Below are positions 15,822 to 23,398 of a DNA stretch of 36,612 nt, one piece after another. This DNA comes from a virus, in the IMG/VR virus record IMGVR_UViG_3300037493_004017, positions 1 to 36,612 of that record. One strand, given 5' to 3'. The first letter of the stretch is position 1. Each line of letters begins with the position of its first letter. The notes beneath the pieces were generated by a model. The model did no database searches, had not been told where the DNA came from, and saw only the letters and a program-made list of their open reading frames with translations. Made by a program: the position numbers and the translations under genes.

Positions 15822-16715
15822 ATGACACAAATTCAATCACTTTCACCAAAACAATTCTTCAATCAAGACAATGTCAAAGCAAAATTTCAAGAACTTCTTG
15901 GAACACGTGCTGCAGGTTTTATGACATCAGTGCTTCAAGCAGTCAGTTCAAATGCACTTCTTGCAAAAGCAGAACCAGAAACAATCTTTCACGCTGCTGC
16001 AGTTGCTGCAACACTTGACCTTCCAATCAACAACAATCTTGGTTTTGCTTACATCATACCTTTCAACCAGAAGCAGTCTGATGGAAACTACAAATGCCAA
16101 GCACAATTTCAACTTGGTTACAAAGGTTTTATTCAGTTAGCACAAAGGTCAGGTCAGTTTCAAACAATAGGTGCAGCACCTATCTTTGAAGGTCAGTTGA
16201 TTGAAAGCAATCCTTTGACTGGTTTTGTTTTTGACTTCACCAAGAAGTCATCTGATGTTGTCATTGGTTATGCTGCTTATTTTAAACTTCTGAATGGTTT
16301 TGAAAAAACACTTTTTATGACATCAGATGAATTGAAAAAACACGCAAACAAATTTTCACAAACCTTCAAGAAAGGTTTTGGTCTTTGGAAAGATGACTTT
16401 GATTCAATGTCACAAAAGACAGTCATTAAGTTGCTGCTTTCAAAGTATGCACCACTGTCAATTGAAATGCAGAAAGCAGTGGTGTCTGACCAGTCTATTG
16501 TGAAGAATGCAGAAGCAACAGAATTTGAATATGTTGACCAAGTTGAAGTGCTGCAAATTGACAAGGTTTCAGAAAGACTTCACTTGATGATTCAAGATGC
16601 AGCAACAATTCCTGCACTGGAAAAATTAAGACCTTCAATGAAAGATGCACCTGCAGATGTCCTTGATGCTTTTCTTGACAAGATGGAAGTGCTGCAAACA
16701 CCAGTGAAGAAATAA
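15822..16715 (+). CDS. recT: RecT-family single-strand annealing protein
   Basis: A 297-residue RecT-type annealing protein. The conserved stretch AVAATLDLPINNNLGFAYIIPF (about 60-85) followed by CQAQFQLGYKGFIQLAQRSGQ is characteristic: small-residue helix, proline-asparagine turn, then the GYKG(F/L) block. The segment MSQKTVIKLLLSKYAPLS matches the later conserved block. RecT pairs complementary single strands for phage recombination or concatemer formation. The PD-(D/E)XK exonuclease gene follows at 29 bases, completing a RecE/RecT-like pair. Confidence 0.93.
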   Translation: MTQIQSLSPKQFFNQDNVKAKFQELLGTRAAGFMTSVLQAVSSNALLAKAEPETIFHAAAVAATLDLPINNNLGFAYIIPFNQKQSDGNYKCQAQFQLGYKGFIQLAQRSGQFQTIGAAPIFEGQLIESNPLTGFVFDFTKKSSDVVIGYAAYFKLLNGFEKTLFMTSDELKKHANKFSQTFKKGFGLWKDDFDSMSQKTVIKLLLSKYAPLSIEMQKAVVSDQSIVKNAEATEFEYVDQVEVLQIDKVSERLHLMIQDAATIPALEKLRPSMKDAPADVLDAFLDKMEVLQTPVKK

Positions 16716-16743
16716 AAAACCAAACATAAAAACCACCACCACA

Positions 16744-17481
16744 ATGAAAAACCAAGCAAAACCAACATTGACCAGTGCAGATGACATTCTTTTCAGATGT
16801 TCAGCACTTGGTCACATTATGACAGAACCAAGAAGCAAGTCAGAAGTGCTTTCTGAAACCTGCAAGAATTACTTGACACAGTTGTATGTTGAGTCAAAGT
16901 ATGGAAGAACTTATGACATTGAAAACAAGTTTGTCAGCAAAGGTCTTCTTGTTGAAGAAGACAGCTTGACACTGTTTAGCAGGAAGAAAGGTGAAGTCTT
17001 CATCAAGAATGAAAAGAACTTCAAAAATTCATTCATCAGTGGAACACCAGATGTGACACCAGACCAAAGAAATGGAATTGTGACTGACATCAAAAGTTCT
17101 TGGAACATCTTCACATTTTTTCAAACAAGAACTGACAAATTGAACAAAAATTATTTTTGGCAGTTGCAAGGTTATTGTGCTTTAACTGGTGCAAAGTCTG
17201 CTTCACTTGCTTATTGTTTAATCAACACACCTGCAGTTCTTATTGCAGATGAAATCAGAAGACTTCAATGGAAGATGAATGTGATTGATGACACTGATGA
17301 AATCTTTCAAGCAGCAGCAGCAGAACTTGAATTTTCAATGTTGTATGATGACATTCCACTTGCAGAACGTGTCAATGAAATTGAGTTTGAAAGAAGTGAT
17401 GCTGACATTGAAAGAATTTATGAAAGGGTGAAGCAGTGTAGAACTTATATGAATGAAACCTTTTTTAAAGCTGCAGTATAA
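16744..17481 (+). CDS. YqaJ/RecE-like PD-(D/E)XK exonuclease
   Basis: A 245-residue nuclease of the PD-(D/E)XK type. Visible residues are Glu71/Glu72 in LLVEED, Asp103 in ISGTPD, and Asp115-x-Lys117 in TDIKSS, followed by a Gln-containing helix (YFWQLQGYCAL). This order is that of YqaJ-like phage recombinases, which resect dsDNA ends to make the strand used by RecT. It follows recT closely. Its TAA stop (17479-17481) is also the left junction of a foreign patch that begins TAACGTT. Confidence 0.85.
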   Translation: MKNQAKPTLTSADDILFRCSALGHIMTEPRSKSEVLSETCKNYLTQLYVESKYGRTYDIENKFVSKGLLVEEDSLTLFSRKKGEVFIKNEKNFKNSFISGTPDVTPDQRNGIVTDIKSSWNIFTFFQTRTDKLNKNYFWQLQGYCALTGAKSASLAYCLINTPAVLIADEIRRLQWKMNVIDDTDEIFQAAAAELEFSMLYDDIPLAERVNEIEFERSDADIERIYERVKQCRTYMNETFFKAAV

Positions 17482-17540
17482 CGTTCCGAGTATTGCCGCA
17501 GTAGCGGAATTAGAATTACAAAACTTTAAATAAATAACAA

Positions 17541-17804
17541 ATGTCAAATAGAAAAACAAAAGTTGAACCTACCACAGAAACCGCTATTGTCGGCAATACT
17601 GTGTTAGCTGCTGGCTGGATTGCAGTAGAAAAACAATTACCCGAATTTGGAAAGCCTGTGCTTATCCTTACTGATTATGGTAAAATGGATGTATGCCGAT
17701 TAAGGTTAGAAGATAATCGGGTAATTGTTTGGGTTAATGATATGCGACCACAACACACCAACGGAAGTGTCATTGCGTGGATTGGTCTGCCAGCTTGCAG
17801 CTAA
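17541..17804 (+). CDS. DUF551-like small protein, cassette gene 1
   Basis: An 87-residue protein with the DUF551 pattern: GWIAVEKQLPEFGKPVLI near residues 25-42 and a final VIAWIGLP block. DUF551 proteins are small, common in phages and prophages, and of unknown function. Codon use is foreign to the phage (AAT-A, TTA, GGC and CGA-type codons present). Its stop TAA lies inside the GCTAAC core at the left end of the attC-like site, a typical layout for cassette genes. The ATG follows a short hairpin leader (TTGCCGC..GCGGAA near 17494-17510). Confidence 0.72.
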   Translation: MSNRKTKVEPTTETAIVGNTVLAAGWIAVEKQLPEFGKPVLILTDYGKMDVCRLRLEDNRVIVWVNDMRPQHTNGSVIAWIGLPACS

Positions 17805-17904
17805 CGGTTTGCAGATTTGTGAAGTTAAAAATGGCTACTTCACATTTCAATATAAGCACTAAACTAAATGCCATTTTTAATTTAACAAATGTGCTGTTAT
17901 ACGC
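17800..17904. other. attC-like recombination site
   Basis: An imperfect palindrome of about 105 bases. The inner arms 17811-17835 and 17870-17894 match at 22 of 25 positions, including an 11-base perfect part (ttaaaaatggc / gccatttttaa), around a 34-base loop. The outer elements are GCTAAC (17800-17805) on the left and GTTATACGC (17896-17904) on the right, corresponding to the AAC and GTT cores of attC simple sites. The spacer is longer on the left than on the right, giving the asymmetry seen in attC hairpins. The right core departs from the strict GTTRRRY consensus. Confidence 0.6.
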
Positions 17905-17916
17905 AGCCTTTATACT

Positions 17917-18222
17917 ATGGATTATAGATTAGACTTATTTAACGCTGTTGAGAAATTTCAAGAGCAAATGACAGAAGATGATGCACTATTTATTATTTGC
18001 CATAATTCAAAACAAGGGGACTTGCTTTTAGGATTAGATGGCGAAGTAAATTTGATTTCATCCGTATTAGCCAACGATAATGGTTATGTAAATATTGAAA
18101 ACAAAGAGCAAAAAGTAAAGCACGAACAAGCCAAAAGAATGGTTTTGAATATGGCAATAAATATTTTAATAACAGATGAAGATTTGCGAAAGAAATTTGC
18201 CATTGGTATGCAGTCTTTTTAA
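17917..18222 (+). CDS. Hypothetical protein, cassette gene 2
   Basis: A 101-residue, mostly helical protein with a beta hairpin (DALFIICHNSKQGDLLLGLDG) near residues 22-42. The codon pattern is foreign to the phage. It is the only gene between inverted 15-base ends (17896-17910 and 18221-18235), and its stop codon overlaps the right end. Single small unknown genes are typical integron cargo, and many have turned out to act in defence or host interactions, but nothing in this sequence shows a function. Confidence 0.7.
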   Translation: MDYRLDLFNAVEKFQEQMTEDDALFIICHNSKQGDLLLGLDGEVNLISSVLANDNGYVNIENKEQKVKHEQAKRMVLNMAINILITDEDLRKKFAIGMQSF

Positions 18223-18304
18223 GGTTGCGTATAACATAGAATATGTAAAAATCAATTCAAACCACTTCAAGAAATAAATTTATAAACCAGACAATTTTCA
18301 GCAA

Positions 18305-18451
18305 ATGAAATACTTCACACGTTTCTGCAAAGAATTTTATGAAAGATATTTTCTTCCAATTGTTGCAGTGTTCTGCTTCATTGTTCTTCCTGTCTTTGTG
18401 TTCTTGTTTTGGTTTTATGTCATAATTCACTTCATTGTCAAATACTGGTGA
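18305..18451 (+). CDS. Small single-span membrane protein
   Basis: A 48-residue protein, MKYFTRFCKEFYERYFLP followed by one long hydrophobic helix (about 19-45) rich in Phe, Val and Ile, ending VKYW. ATG at 18305; the stop TGA is one base before the next start. It restores the phage codon style after the cassette patch. It could be a small inhibitor or membrane anchor; function unknown. Confidence 0.6.
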   Translation: MKYFTRFCKEFYERYFLPIVAVFCFIVLPVFVFLFWFYVIIHFIVKYW

Positions 18452-18452
18452 T

Positions 18453-18809
18453 ATGTCAGCAAGAAGGAAGCAACCAGAAAGTCAATTGCAGCAGCATTGT
18501 GTCAGGTGGTTCAGATATTCCTTTCCACAACACATCATCTTTGCAATTCCTAATGGTGGCAAAAGAAATGCACGTGAAGCAGCAAAGATGAAATGTGAAG
18601 GTGTTCTTGCAGGTGTTGCAGACTTGTTTATTGCAGAACCAGTGAAGAATTGTTCTGGTCTGTTCATTGAAATGAAAGTCAAGACTGGAACACAAACAGA
18701 AAGTCAGAAGAAGTTTGAAGCTGACATCAAGTCAAAAGGTTTTGAATATACAATTTGCAAAGACTTTGATGACTTCAAGAAGAAGGTTGAAAATTATTTA
18801 CAAAAATAA
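18453..18809 (+). CDS. VRR-NUC-type nuclease
   Basis: A 118-residue PD-(D/E)XK nuclease of the VRR-NUC type. ATG at 18453, one base after the previous stop. The motifs are IPNGGKRNAREAAKMK (about 34-49), GVLAGVADLFIA with the acidic residue Asp, and LFIEMKVKTGTQTESQKKF, where Glu-x-Lys completes the active site and the Gln follows. Phage VRR-NUC proteins act as endonucleases on branched or structured DNA, such as Holliday-junction-like intermediates. It fits with the recT/exonuclease pair upstream and the replication genes downstream. Confidence 0.88.
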   Translation: MSARRKQPESQLQQHCVRWFRYSFPQHIIFAIPNGGKRNAREAAKMKCEGVLAGVADLFIAEPVKNCSGLFIEMKVKTGTQTESQKKFEADIKSKGFEYTICKDFDDFKKKVENYLQK

Positions 18810-18816
18810 AAACACT

Positions 18817-19128
18817 ATGTCAACAAAGAAAGAAAGAACCAAACTTGATGAACTGATTTCAGCAAAGATTGTTGAAACAATTCCAAAAGACAACAATGAA
18901 GGTGCAATTTTTATCAGAGTAAATGAAACAGAAAAAGAATTGTTTGCAACAATTTCTGGTTGCAACAACACACTTGCTGTTGCAATGTTTCAGATTGCAA
19001 CACAAGATGCTTTCTTCTTTGAAGTTCTGATTGCTGCTGCAAGTGCTGCTGAAAGATGGAAGGAAAACCAAAATAAAAAGCAAATAAAGTTTGCAACAAA
19101 AGTTGCAAGTGATAAAATTATCAATTAA
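18817..19128 (+). CDS. Hypothetical protein
   Basis: A 103-residue protein from ATG at 18817, seven bases after the nuclease. N-terminus basic (MSTKKERTKLDE), middle beta-like (GAIFIRVNETEKELFATISG), C-terminus helical and Lys-rich. Location between a nuclease and the replication initiator suggests a DNA-replication accessory. Family not recognised. Confidence 0.65.
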   Translation: MSTKKERTKLDELISAKIVETIPKDNNEGAIFIRVNETEKELFATISGCNNTLAVAMFQIATQDAFFFEVLIAAASAAERWKENQNKKQIKFATKVASDKIIN

Positions 19129-19154
19129 CATTGCACCCGAAACAAAACAAACCA

Positions 19155-19853
19155 ATGAAACAACCAAAGTCACCTGCTTTCCTTTTTTACACAAATGACT
19201 TCACCAGTGGAACAATGTTTTTCACTGATGAACAAGTTGGAATCTACATCAGACTTCTTTGTGCAATGCACCAACATTCAAGACTGAATGAAAAACAAGT
19301 GTTGCACATATGTAGAACACTTGACAAAGACATTCTTGCAAAGTTCAAGATTGATGCTGCAGGTCTATACTACAATGAAAGACTTGAAGAAGAAATTCAG
19401 AAGCGAAATTCTTTTTCACAATCAAGGTCTTTGAATAGAAAAGGAAAAACAACAACAAGTGAAGAACATATGTTGAACATATCTGCTGCAGGTGTTAAAC
19501 TTATGGACAATGACAATGAAAAAGAAAATGAAGATGTAAAAGAAGAAGGTGTTGTTGCAGCAATTTCAAGAAAGCACACACTTCAAAAGTTCATCAAGAC
19601 ACTTTCACAAGTTTCAAATATGAAAACACAACCAACTGATGAAGAATGTGAAATGTTGATTGTTCAGTTTGGTCAGTCAGTGGTTGAAACAGTTCTTCTG
19701 CAGATGGAAAACAAACCAAACATCTTGAAAAAATACACTTCTGTTTATGCAACAGCTTTGAATTGGTGCAAGAATTACAAAGCACCTGCAGGTTCACTTG
19801 CTGCACCAACACAATCACAACTTGCTTCAAATGGTTTTGGAAAACTGCAATAA
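19155..19853 (+). CDS. Replication-initiator-like protein (DUF1376-type N-terminus)
   Basis: A 232-residue protein. ATG at 19155 after 'aaacaaaccaATG'; an upstream in-frame ATG at 19131 is less typical. Residues 5-70 read SPAFLFYTNDFTSGTMFFTDEQVGIYIRLLCAMHQ, the winged-helix pattern of DUF1376-type phage replication proteins (PAFxFY..DF...T..ft.e..G.Y..LL). The rest is linker and a C-terminal helical domain that could contact the loader. The DnaC-like ATPase follows after eight bases, matching the usual initiator/loader pair that opens the origin and recruits the host helicase. Confidence 0.82.
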   Translation: MKQPKSPAFLFYTNDFTSGTMFFTDEQVGIYIRLLCAMHQHSRLNEKQVLHICRTLDKDILAKFKIDAAGLYYNERLEEEIQKRNSFSQSRSLNRKGKTTTSEEHMLNISAAGVKLMDNDNEKENEDVKEEGVVAAISRKHTLQKFIKTLSQVSNMKTQPTDEECEMLIVQFGQSVVETVLLQMENKPNILKKYTSVYATALNWCKNYKAPAGSLAAPTQSQLASNGFGKLQ

Positions 19854-19861
19854 ATAAAACA

Positions 19862-20689
19862 ATGGAAAACATTTCAGAAAAAATCAAAGAACAATTTGCA
19901 CTTCCAGTTCAGAATCTTGACCATATTGAATTGACAGAAGAAGAAATGAAGTCTGCAGTGTATGCTGCAATCAGAAAGAAATTCATCTACCTTCCAGAAG
20001 GTCACGAACCTTTCAGTGCAGAAGAACTTGCAGCAATTTATCGTGAAGCAAAGGTTAAGAAACAAGGTGAAATCAATCTTGCATTGTATATGAAAAACTT
20101 GAACACCAAACCAAGACAAGCAACACCATTGACTGCTGAACAAACATTTGACAAGTTAATGTCTTGGTTAAAGGTCAACACTGGTGAAGTTAATCTTGAA
20201 GAAGGAAGAAAAGAAATTTACTTTCAATTGTGTTTATACTTCACCAATGACAAAAGGTTTGAAGGTGACTTGAACAAATCACTTTTGCTGCAAGGTGGAA
20301 TCGGAACTGGAAAGACAACTGTGATGACCTTCTTCCAGAAGAACCAGAAACAAAATTTCAAACTTGTCAGAACAAGGTCAGTTGCTTATGACTTCAAAAG
20401 CAATGGAATTTCTGCAATTGAAATACATTCAAAGAACAATGGTGACACTGGTTTCTGCTTTGATGACTTAGGAACTGAAAGCACCTTGAAGAATTATGGT
20501 GACAGTCTGAATGTGATGACAGAAGTATTGCTGAACAGATATGATGACCAACTTTCACCAACACACATCACAACAAACATCACAGTGCAGCAGATAAAAG
20601 AACATTATGGTGAAAGACTGTTTGACAGAATGAAAGCAATGTTTAACCAGATTGTCTTTCCAGTTGAAGCAAAGTCATTGAGAAAATAA
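19862..20689 (+). CDS. DnaC-like helicase-loader ATPase
   Basis: A 275-residue AAA+-type ATPase. Walker A GGIGTGKT at 145-152 and Walker B FCFDDLG at 198-204 are clear, and Arg residues near LFDRMKAM (254-261) could serve as the arginine finger. The N-terminal 130 residues are helical and probably bind the initiator or helicase. It likely loads the replicative helicase at the phage origin in the cytoplasm. It directly follows the initiator-like gene. Confidence 0.85.
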   Translation: MENISEKIKEQFALPVQNLDHIELTEEEMKSAVYAAIRKKFIYLPEGHEPFSAEELAAIYREAKVKKQGEINLALYMKNLNTKPRQATPLTAEQTFDKLMSWLKVNTGEVNLEEGRKEIYFQLCLYFTNDKRFEGDLNKSLLLQGGIGTGKTTVMTFFQKNQKQNFKLVRTRSVAYDFKSNGISAIEIHSKNNGDTGFCFDDLGTESTLKNYGDSLNVMTEVLLNRYDDQLSPTHITTNITVQQIKEHYGERLFDRMKAMFNQIVFPVEAKSLRK

Positions 20690-20690
20690 G

Positions 20691-20906
20691 ATGCAGACAA
20701 CACTGAACTTTGAAGAACAAACAAGACAAGCACAACTGCAGGAACTTGGAATGACACCAGTGTTCAATGAACCTGCAGTCAGGTTTGCACACATTGTGCT
20801 TCCAGATGCAGTTGTCAATGGTGTGTCTGATGGTGTGTTCACTTCAATGGTGAAACTGCTTAAAACGAAAATAAATAAACTAAAACAAACAGATGGAAAA
20901 CTTTGA
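20691..20906 (+). CDS. Hypothetical protein
   Basis: A 71-residue protein starting one base after the ATPase stop. It begins MQTTLNFEEQTRQAQLQELGM and has a hydrophobic centre (VRFAHIVLPDAVVNGVSDGV) and a basic helical end (LKTKINKLKQ). It overlaps the next gene by 14 bases. It may be an accessory of replication. Family not recognised. Confidence 0.65.
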   Translation: MQTTLNFEEQTRQAQLQELGMTPVFNEPAVRFAHIVLPDAVVNGVSDGVFTSMVKLLKTKINKLKQTDGKL

Positions 20907-21228
20907 ACAATTCAAAACCACAAAACTAATTGTCAGAAAATACCTTGCAGACTTTCCACACCTACGTGACAGTGATGACAAACTTGTTGCTTCATTCTGG
21001 AAAGATGAAATTGGTGCTGACAAAGTGATGTCAATGACTGCTTTCCAGTTGTTGAAGAAACTGTCACTGCAGGAACTGACACCTGCAGGTTCAATCACAC
21101 GTGCAAGAAGAAAGCTGCAGGAAGAAGATGTGACTTTGCGTGGTGCAACGTATGTTGTCAGGAAGAAGGAAGAACAAAACTTCAAAGACAACATCAACAA
21201 TGCACCAGTGAATTTGAACGGACTATAA
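20893..21228 (+). CDS. Hypothetical DNA-associated protein
   Basis: A 111-residue helical, basic protein with DSDDKLVASFWKDEIG (about 26-41) and SITRARRKLQEEDVTLRG (near 68-85), a pattern I have seen in small phage replication-region proteins but cannot name. The Arg-rich helix suggests nucleic-acid contact. It is the last gene before the methyltransferase patch, whose left junction TAACGTT begins four bases after this stop codon. Confidence 0.68.
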   Translation: MENFEQFKTTKLIVRKYLADFPHLRDSDDKLVASFWKDEIGADKVMSMTAFQLLKKLSLQELTPAGSITRARRKLQEEDVTLRGATYVVRKKEEQNFKDNINNAPVNLNGL

Positions 21229-21309
21229 AATTAACGTTGGTGGTATGGTTAGTTGGGGATTAGAACCCACGAAACTATCCAGCGAGTACAAACTTAATAA
21301 ACATAACAA

Positions 21310-21996
21310 ATGATGAATAACGTAGAAAACCCCCAATTAACTATACCACAGGTTAGCCGCTGCCCTTCTATTAATTTTTTCAATGTTGACTGCATTGAGT
21401 TTATGAAGTCGAAGCCCGATAAATGCTATGATTTGGCTATTGTTGACCCACCTTATGGGATTGGAGATGTATTTATACCTGTTTCGACTGGGGCAAAACC
21501 TTGTAAAATAGAAAGAACACACAAAGTAATGGAATGGGATAATGAAATACCAACAGCCGAATATTTTGAACAATTAAAAAGAGTAAGCAAAAAACAAATT
21601 ATTTGGGGTGCAAATTACTTTAATTGCTTTGAAACTGGAGGTGCTTTAATTTGGTATAAAAATAATGGTGCACCTACATTGAGCCAATGTGAAATTGCAA
21701 GTTTATCATTTAAAAAATGTGTTGATTATGTATTTGTGCAACAACTTGGTGGCTTTGTGCAAAAAAACAAACCTATACACCCGACACAAAAACCTATAAA
21801 ATTATACCGCTGGATATTGCAGCAATACGCAAAACAAGGCGATAAGATTTTAGATACACACGGAGGAAGCCATACAAACGCAATAGCTTGTGAAATTGAA
21901 GGCTTCGACTTAGATATTTGCGAAATAGACAAAGAATATTTTCAAGCGGGTGTAAACGCTTTCAATTTGCACAAAAGACAGCAGCGGCTCTTTTAG
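21310..21996 (+). CDS. DNA N6-adenine or N4-cytosine methyltransferase
   Basis: A 228-residue amino-methyltransferase of the N6A/N4C superfamily. DPPYGIGD at 46-53 is the catalytic motif IV; HPTQKP near 157-162 and ILDTHGGSHTNAIAC near 180-194 (motif I-like, with His-Gly-Gly in place of the usual Phe-x-Gly-x-Gly) follow, so the order DPPY then SAM-binding is that of the beta class. The target sequence cannot be read. A solitary methyltransferase with no restriction enzyme beside it fits protection of phage DNA against host restriction. Its composition is foreign to the phage, and flanking signatures suggest that it came as a cassette. Starts ATGATG at 21310. Confidence 0.88.
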   Translation: MMNNVENPQLTIPQVSRCPSINFFNVDCIEFMKSKPDKCYDLAIVDPPYGIGDVFIPVSTGAKPCKIERTHKVMEWDNEIPTAEYFEQLKRVSKKQIIWGANYFNCFETGGALIWYKNNGAPTLSQCEIASLSFKKCVDYVFVQQLGGFVQKNKPIHPTQKPIKLYRWILQQYAKQGDKILDTHGGSHTNAIACEIEGFDLDICEIDKEYFQAGVNAFNLHKRQQRLF

Positions 21997-21999
21997 GGT

Positions 22000-22051
22000 T
22001 GCGGCTAACAGTCAGACTTGTGCAGTTTTAATTGCATCAAGTCTTTTGTTA
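22000..22051. other. attC-like site after the methyltransferase
   Basis: ttgcggctaac at the left is followed by arms agacttgtgca (22014-22024) and tgcatcaagtct (22033-22044), which pair fully except for one unpaired T. To the right, GTTA at 22048-22051 stands where the right core would lie. The left part aligns with the site at 17796-17820 (ttgc.gctaac...aga.ttgtg). Unpaired bases within the stem are the strand-recognition feature of attC sites. The right core is degenerate and may be a junction with phage DNA. Confidence 0.5.
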
Positions 22052-22077
22052 ATTTTGCAGAAACTAAATTTTAAACA

Positions 22078-22194
22078 GTGGCAAAGAAAGAAACAACAGT
22101 CAAGAAACTGGTCAAGGTAAAAAAGAAAGGTGTTGCAAAGAAGCATCTGAACAAGCACCAGTCAGAAAAGAAATACAACAAACAAGGAAGATGA
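22078..22194 (+). CDS. Small basic protein
   Basis: A 38-residue, strongly basic protein (MAKKETTVKKLVKVKKKGV start, Lys and His throughout) from a GTG start at 22078, which overlaps the next start codon as ATGA at 22191-22194. It is in the phage's own codon style. Such small basic peptides often bind nucleic acid or ribosomes, but the sequence does not prove it. No ATG is available, so the start is a judgement. Confidence 0.5.
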   Translation: MAKKETTVKKLVKVKKKGVAKKHLNKHQSEKKYNKQGR

Positions 22195-22376
22195 CACAAA
22201 CAATCTACAACTTCAACTTGAACTGCTTCATTGTTTATGAAAGACACAAGTCATTGATTGTTCTTGATGGTGTTGCTGCAACATTGCACTGTTCATCTTG
22301 TCAGCAAAGAATTATGCACCTGACAATGCCAAACAGACCAGTGCAGATTGTGCTTGAAAATGTGTTTATGAACTAA
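22191..22376 (+). CDS. Small hypothetical protein with Cys pair
   Basis: A 61-residue protein overlapping the small basic protein gene by four bases. It contains CSSCQQRIMH, a Cys-x2-Cys that might bind metal, within a beta-type sequence (IVLDGVAATLH). The next gene begins eight bases later. Function unknown; it lies just before the packaging genes. Confidence 0.6.
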   Translation: MTQTIYNFNLNCFIVYERHKSLIVLDGVAATLHCSSCQQRIMHLTMPNRPVQIVLENVFMN

Positions 22377-22384
22377 AAAACAAT

Positions 22385-22615
22385 ATGAACAGAAAAAAAA
22401 TTGCACTGATTGCTTTCATCTGGTTGCTGACACTGGTGTTGATGTTCTTCATTGCACGTTCTGACAAGACAGTGAATGTTCTGCTTGAACCTGCTTTGTC
22501 ACCTGACTGCATTCTTGTCTTGAACACAGTTGAAAAAGACACTTTCCTGCAGCAATACATTCACAATCCAGAAAGAAGGTGCAGAATTCAAGCAGCAGAA
22601 AGAAAACTTAGATAA
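22385..22615 (+). CDS. Small membrane-anchored protein
   Basis: A 76-residue protein with one N-terminal hydrophobic helix (about 5-24, KIALIAFIWLLTLVLMFFIA) followed by a polar, basic C-terminal part. ATG at 22385 follows an A-rich leader. The cytoplasmic or periplasmic side of the tail cannot be set from sequence. It ends seven bases before the small terminase start. Confidence 0.6.
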   Translation: MNRKKIALIAFIWLLTLVLMFFIARSDKTVNVLLEPALSPDCILVLNTVEKDTFLQQYIHNPERRCRIQAAERKLR

Positions 22616-22622
22616 AACTGTG

Positions 22623-23027
22623 ATGAAAAGAAAACCAAACAATCCAGATGCAGCAAAGAACCTTGTCTTCTTCAAGAAAGGTGCAGATGCAAACAGAAAT
22701 CTTGCAGGAAGACCGAAAGGAAAAGCACTTTCAACAATCTTGTCTGAACTTTTGAGCAAGTCAGCAGGTGCAAAATTGACAGAACTTGCATTTGTCAAGA
22801 AGTTGACAGCTTCAATGACACCTGCACAAAAGAAACAACTGACCACTGCAGACATTGTTGTGTTCAGATTACTTTCAGAAGCAATTGAAACTGGTGACAT
22901 CACTGCAATCAAAGAAATACTTGACAGAACAGAAGGAAAAGCAAAGCAGTCACTTGACATCACATCAAATGGTGAAGCAATTCAAGCAATCACACAAATT
23001 GAAGTGGTGCATACAATCAAGAAGTGA
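22623..23027 (+). CDS. Small terminase-like protein (DUF5681-type)
   Basis: A 134-residue protein from ATG at 22623; an earlier in-frame start exists in the previous gene but is not needed. It begins MKRKPNNPDAAKNLVFFKKG and has NRNLAGRPKGKAL, the G-R-P-K-G motif of DUF5681-type proteins that are often encoded next to a large terminase. The remainder is helical. Its stop TGA overlaps the GTG start of the terminase N-terminal gene. A small-terminase role is inferred from place and size. Confidence 0.68.
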   Translation: MKRKPNNPDAAKNLVFFKKGADANRNLAGRPKGKALSTILSELLSKSAGAKLTELAFVKKLTASMTPAQKKQLTTADIVVFRLLSEAIETGDITAIKEILDRTEGKAKQSLDITSNGEAIQAITQIEVVHTIKK

Positions 23028-23398
23028 AAATTCAGACATCAGTTGTTCTTGAAAAAATTCTTGCAGCACAAGACAAACGTGGAATTGTTCTTGAAGGTGG
23101 TTCAAGGTGCTTTGCTGCAGACACACTTGTTGTGACCAGTGAAGGAAGCAAGAAGATTTCAGAAATAAAGAAAGACAACCTTGTGCTGACATACAATGAA
23201 AGCACTGGAAAGGAAACATTCAACAAGGTTCTTGATGTTATGAAGTTCACTGCATCTGAAAAGAAAGCAGTCAGAATAAAATTGAAGAATGGAAAAGAAA
23301 TTATTTGCACACAAGACCACAAGTTTTTTTTTGATGGTGGTTGGTTGGAAATAAAACAAATACTATCTTTGTGGAATGAAAACAATTCCAAACTTTAG
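23024..23398 (+). CDS. Large terminase N-terminal fragment fused to intein N-half
   Basis: A 124-residue protein. Residues 1-28 end in VLEGGSR, the first half of the terminase ATP-binding loop. Cys29 begins an intein: CFAADTLVVTSEG (block A) and CTQDHKFFFDGGWLEIKQIL (block B, Thr96 and His99 in T-x-x-H). The fragment ends soon after block B, at the usual split point. Start GTG at 23024. The remaining halves are in the gene at 23876-25150, in the same reading frame, so the two products are expected to trans-splice into one terminase. It overlaps the HNH gene by 23 bases. Confidence 0.88.
   Translation: MKIQTSVVLEKILAAQDKRGIVLEGGSRCFAADTLVVTSEGSKKISEIKKDNLVLTYNESTGKETFNKVLDVMKFTASEKKAVRIKLKNGKEIICTQDHKFFFDGGWLEIKQILSLWNENNSKL

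Larger units (their letters stand above)
17479..18235 (+). mobile_element. Two-gene integron-cassette-like insertion
   Basis: This segment has ordinary AT-rich codon use (many TA and CG steps), unlike its flanks. It starts at TAACGTT overlapping the exonuclease stop codon. It holds two small genes separated by an attC-like palindrome (17800-17904). The second gene is bracketed by gttatacgcagcctt (17896-17910) and aaggttgcgtataac (18221-18235), inverted copies matching at 14 of 15 bases. After 18235 the phage's own composition resumes. No integrase is present in the window, so the insertion would have used an enzyme supplied by a host. Confidence 0.6.
21232..22051 (+). mobile_element. Integron-cassette-like insertion carrying a methyltransferase
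   Basis: Foreign-composition segment (hand count in 21421-21840: TA 31, CG 5 in 420 bases, against TA 6, CG 3 in 360 bases of the portal gene). It begins with TAACGTT just after an upstream stop, like the patch at 17479. After the gene's stop it has agggttgcggctaac, close to aaggttgcgtataac at 18221-18235, and then an attC-like hairpin. A hairpin in the leader (21247-21254 with 21273-21280) precedes the gene. Confidence 0.55.

Noticed and set aside
21232-21309. Possible tRNA-like or structured RNA in the methyltransferase leader
   Set aside because: There is a stem (21247-21254 with 21273-21280) and a GGG...CCC inner pair, but no cloverleaf, no anticodon arm and no acceptor end. I treat it as part of the cassette leader.
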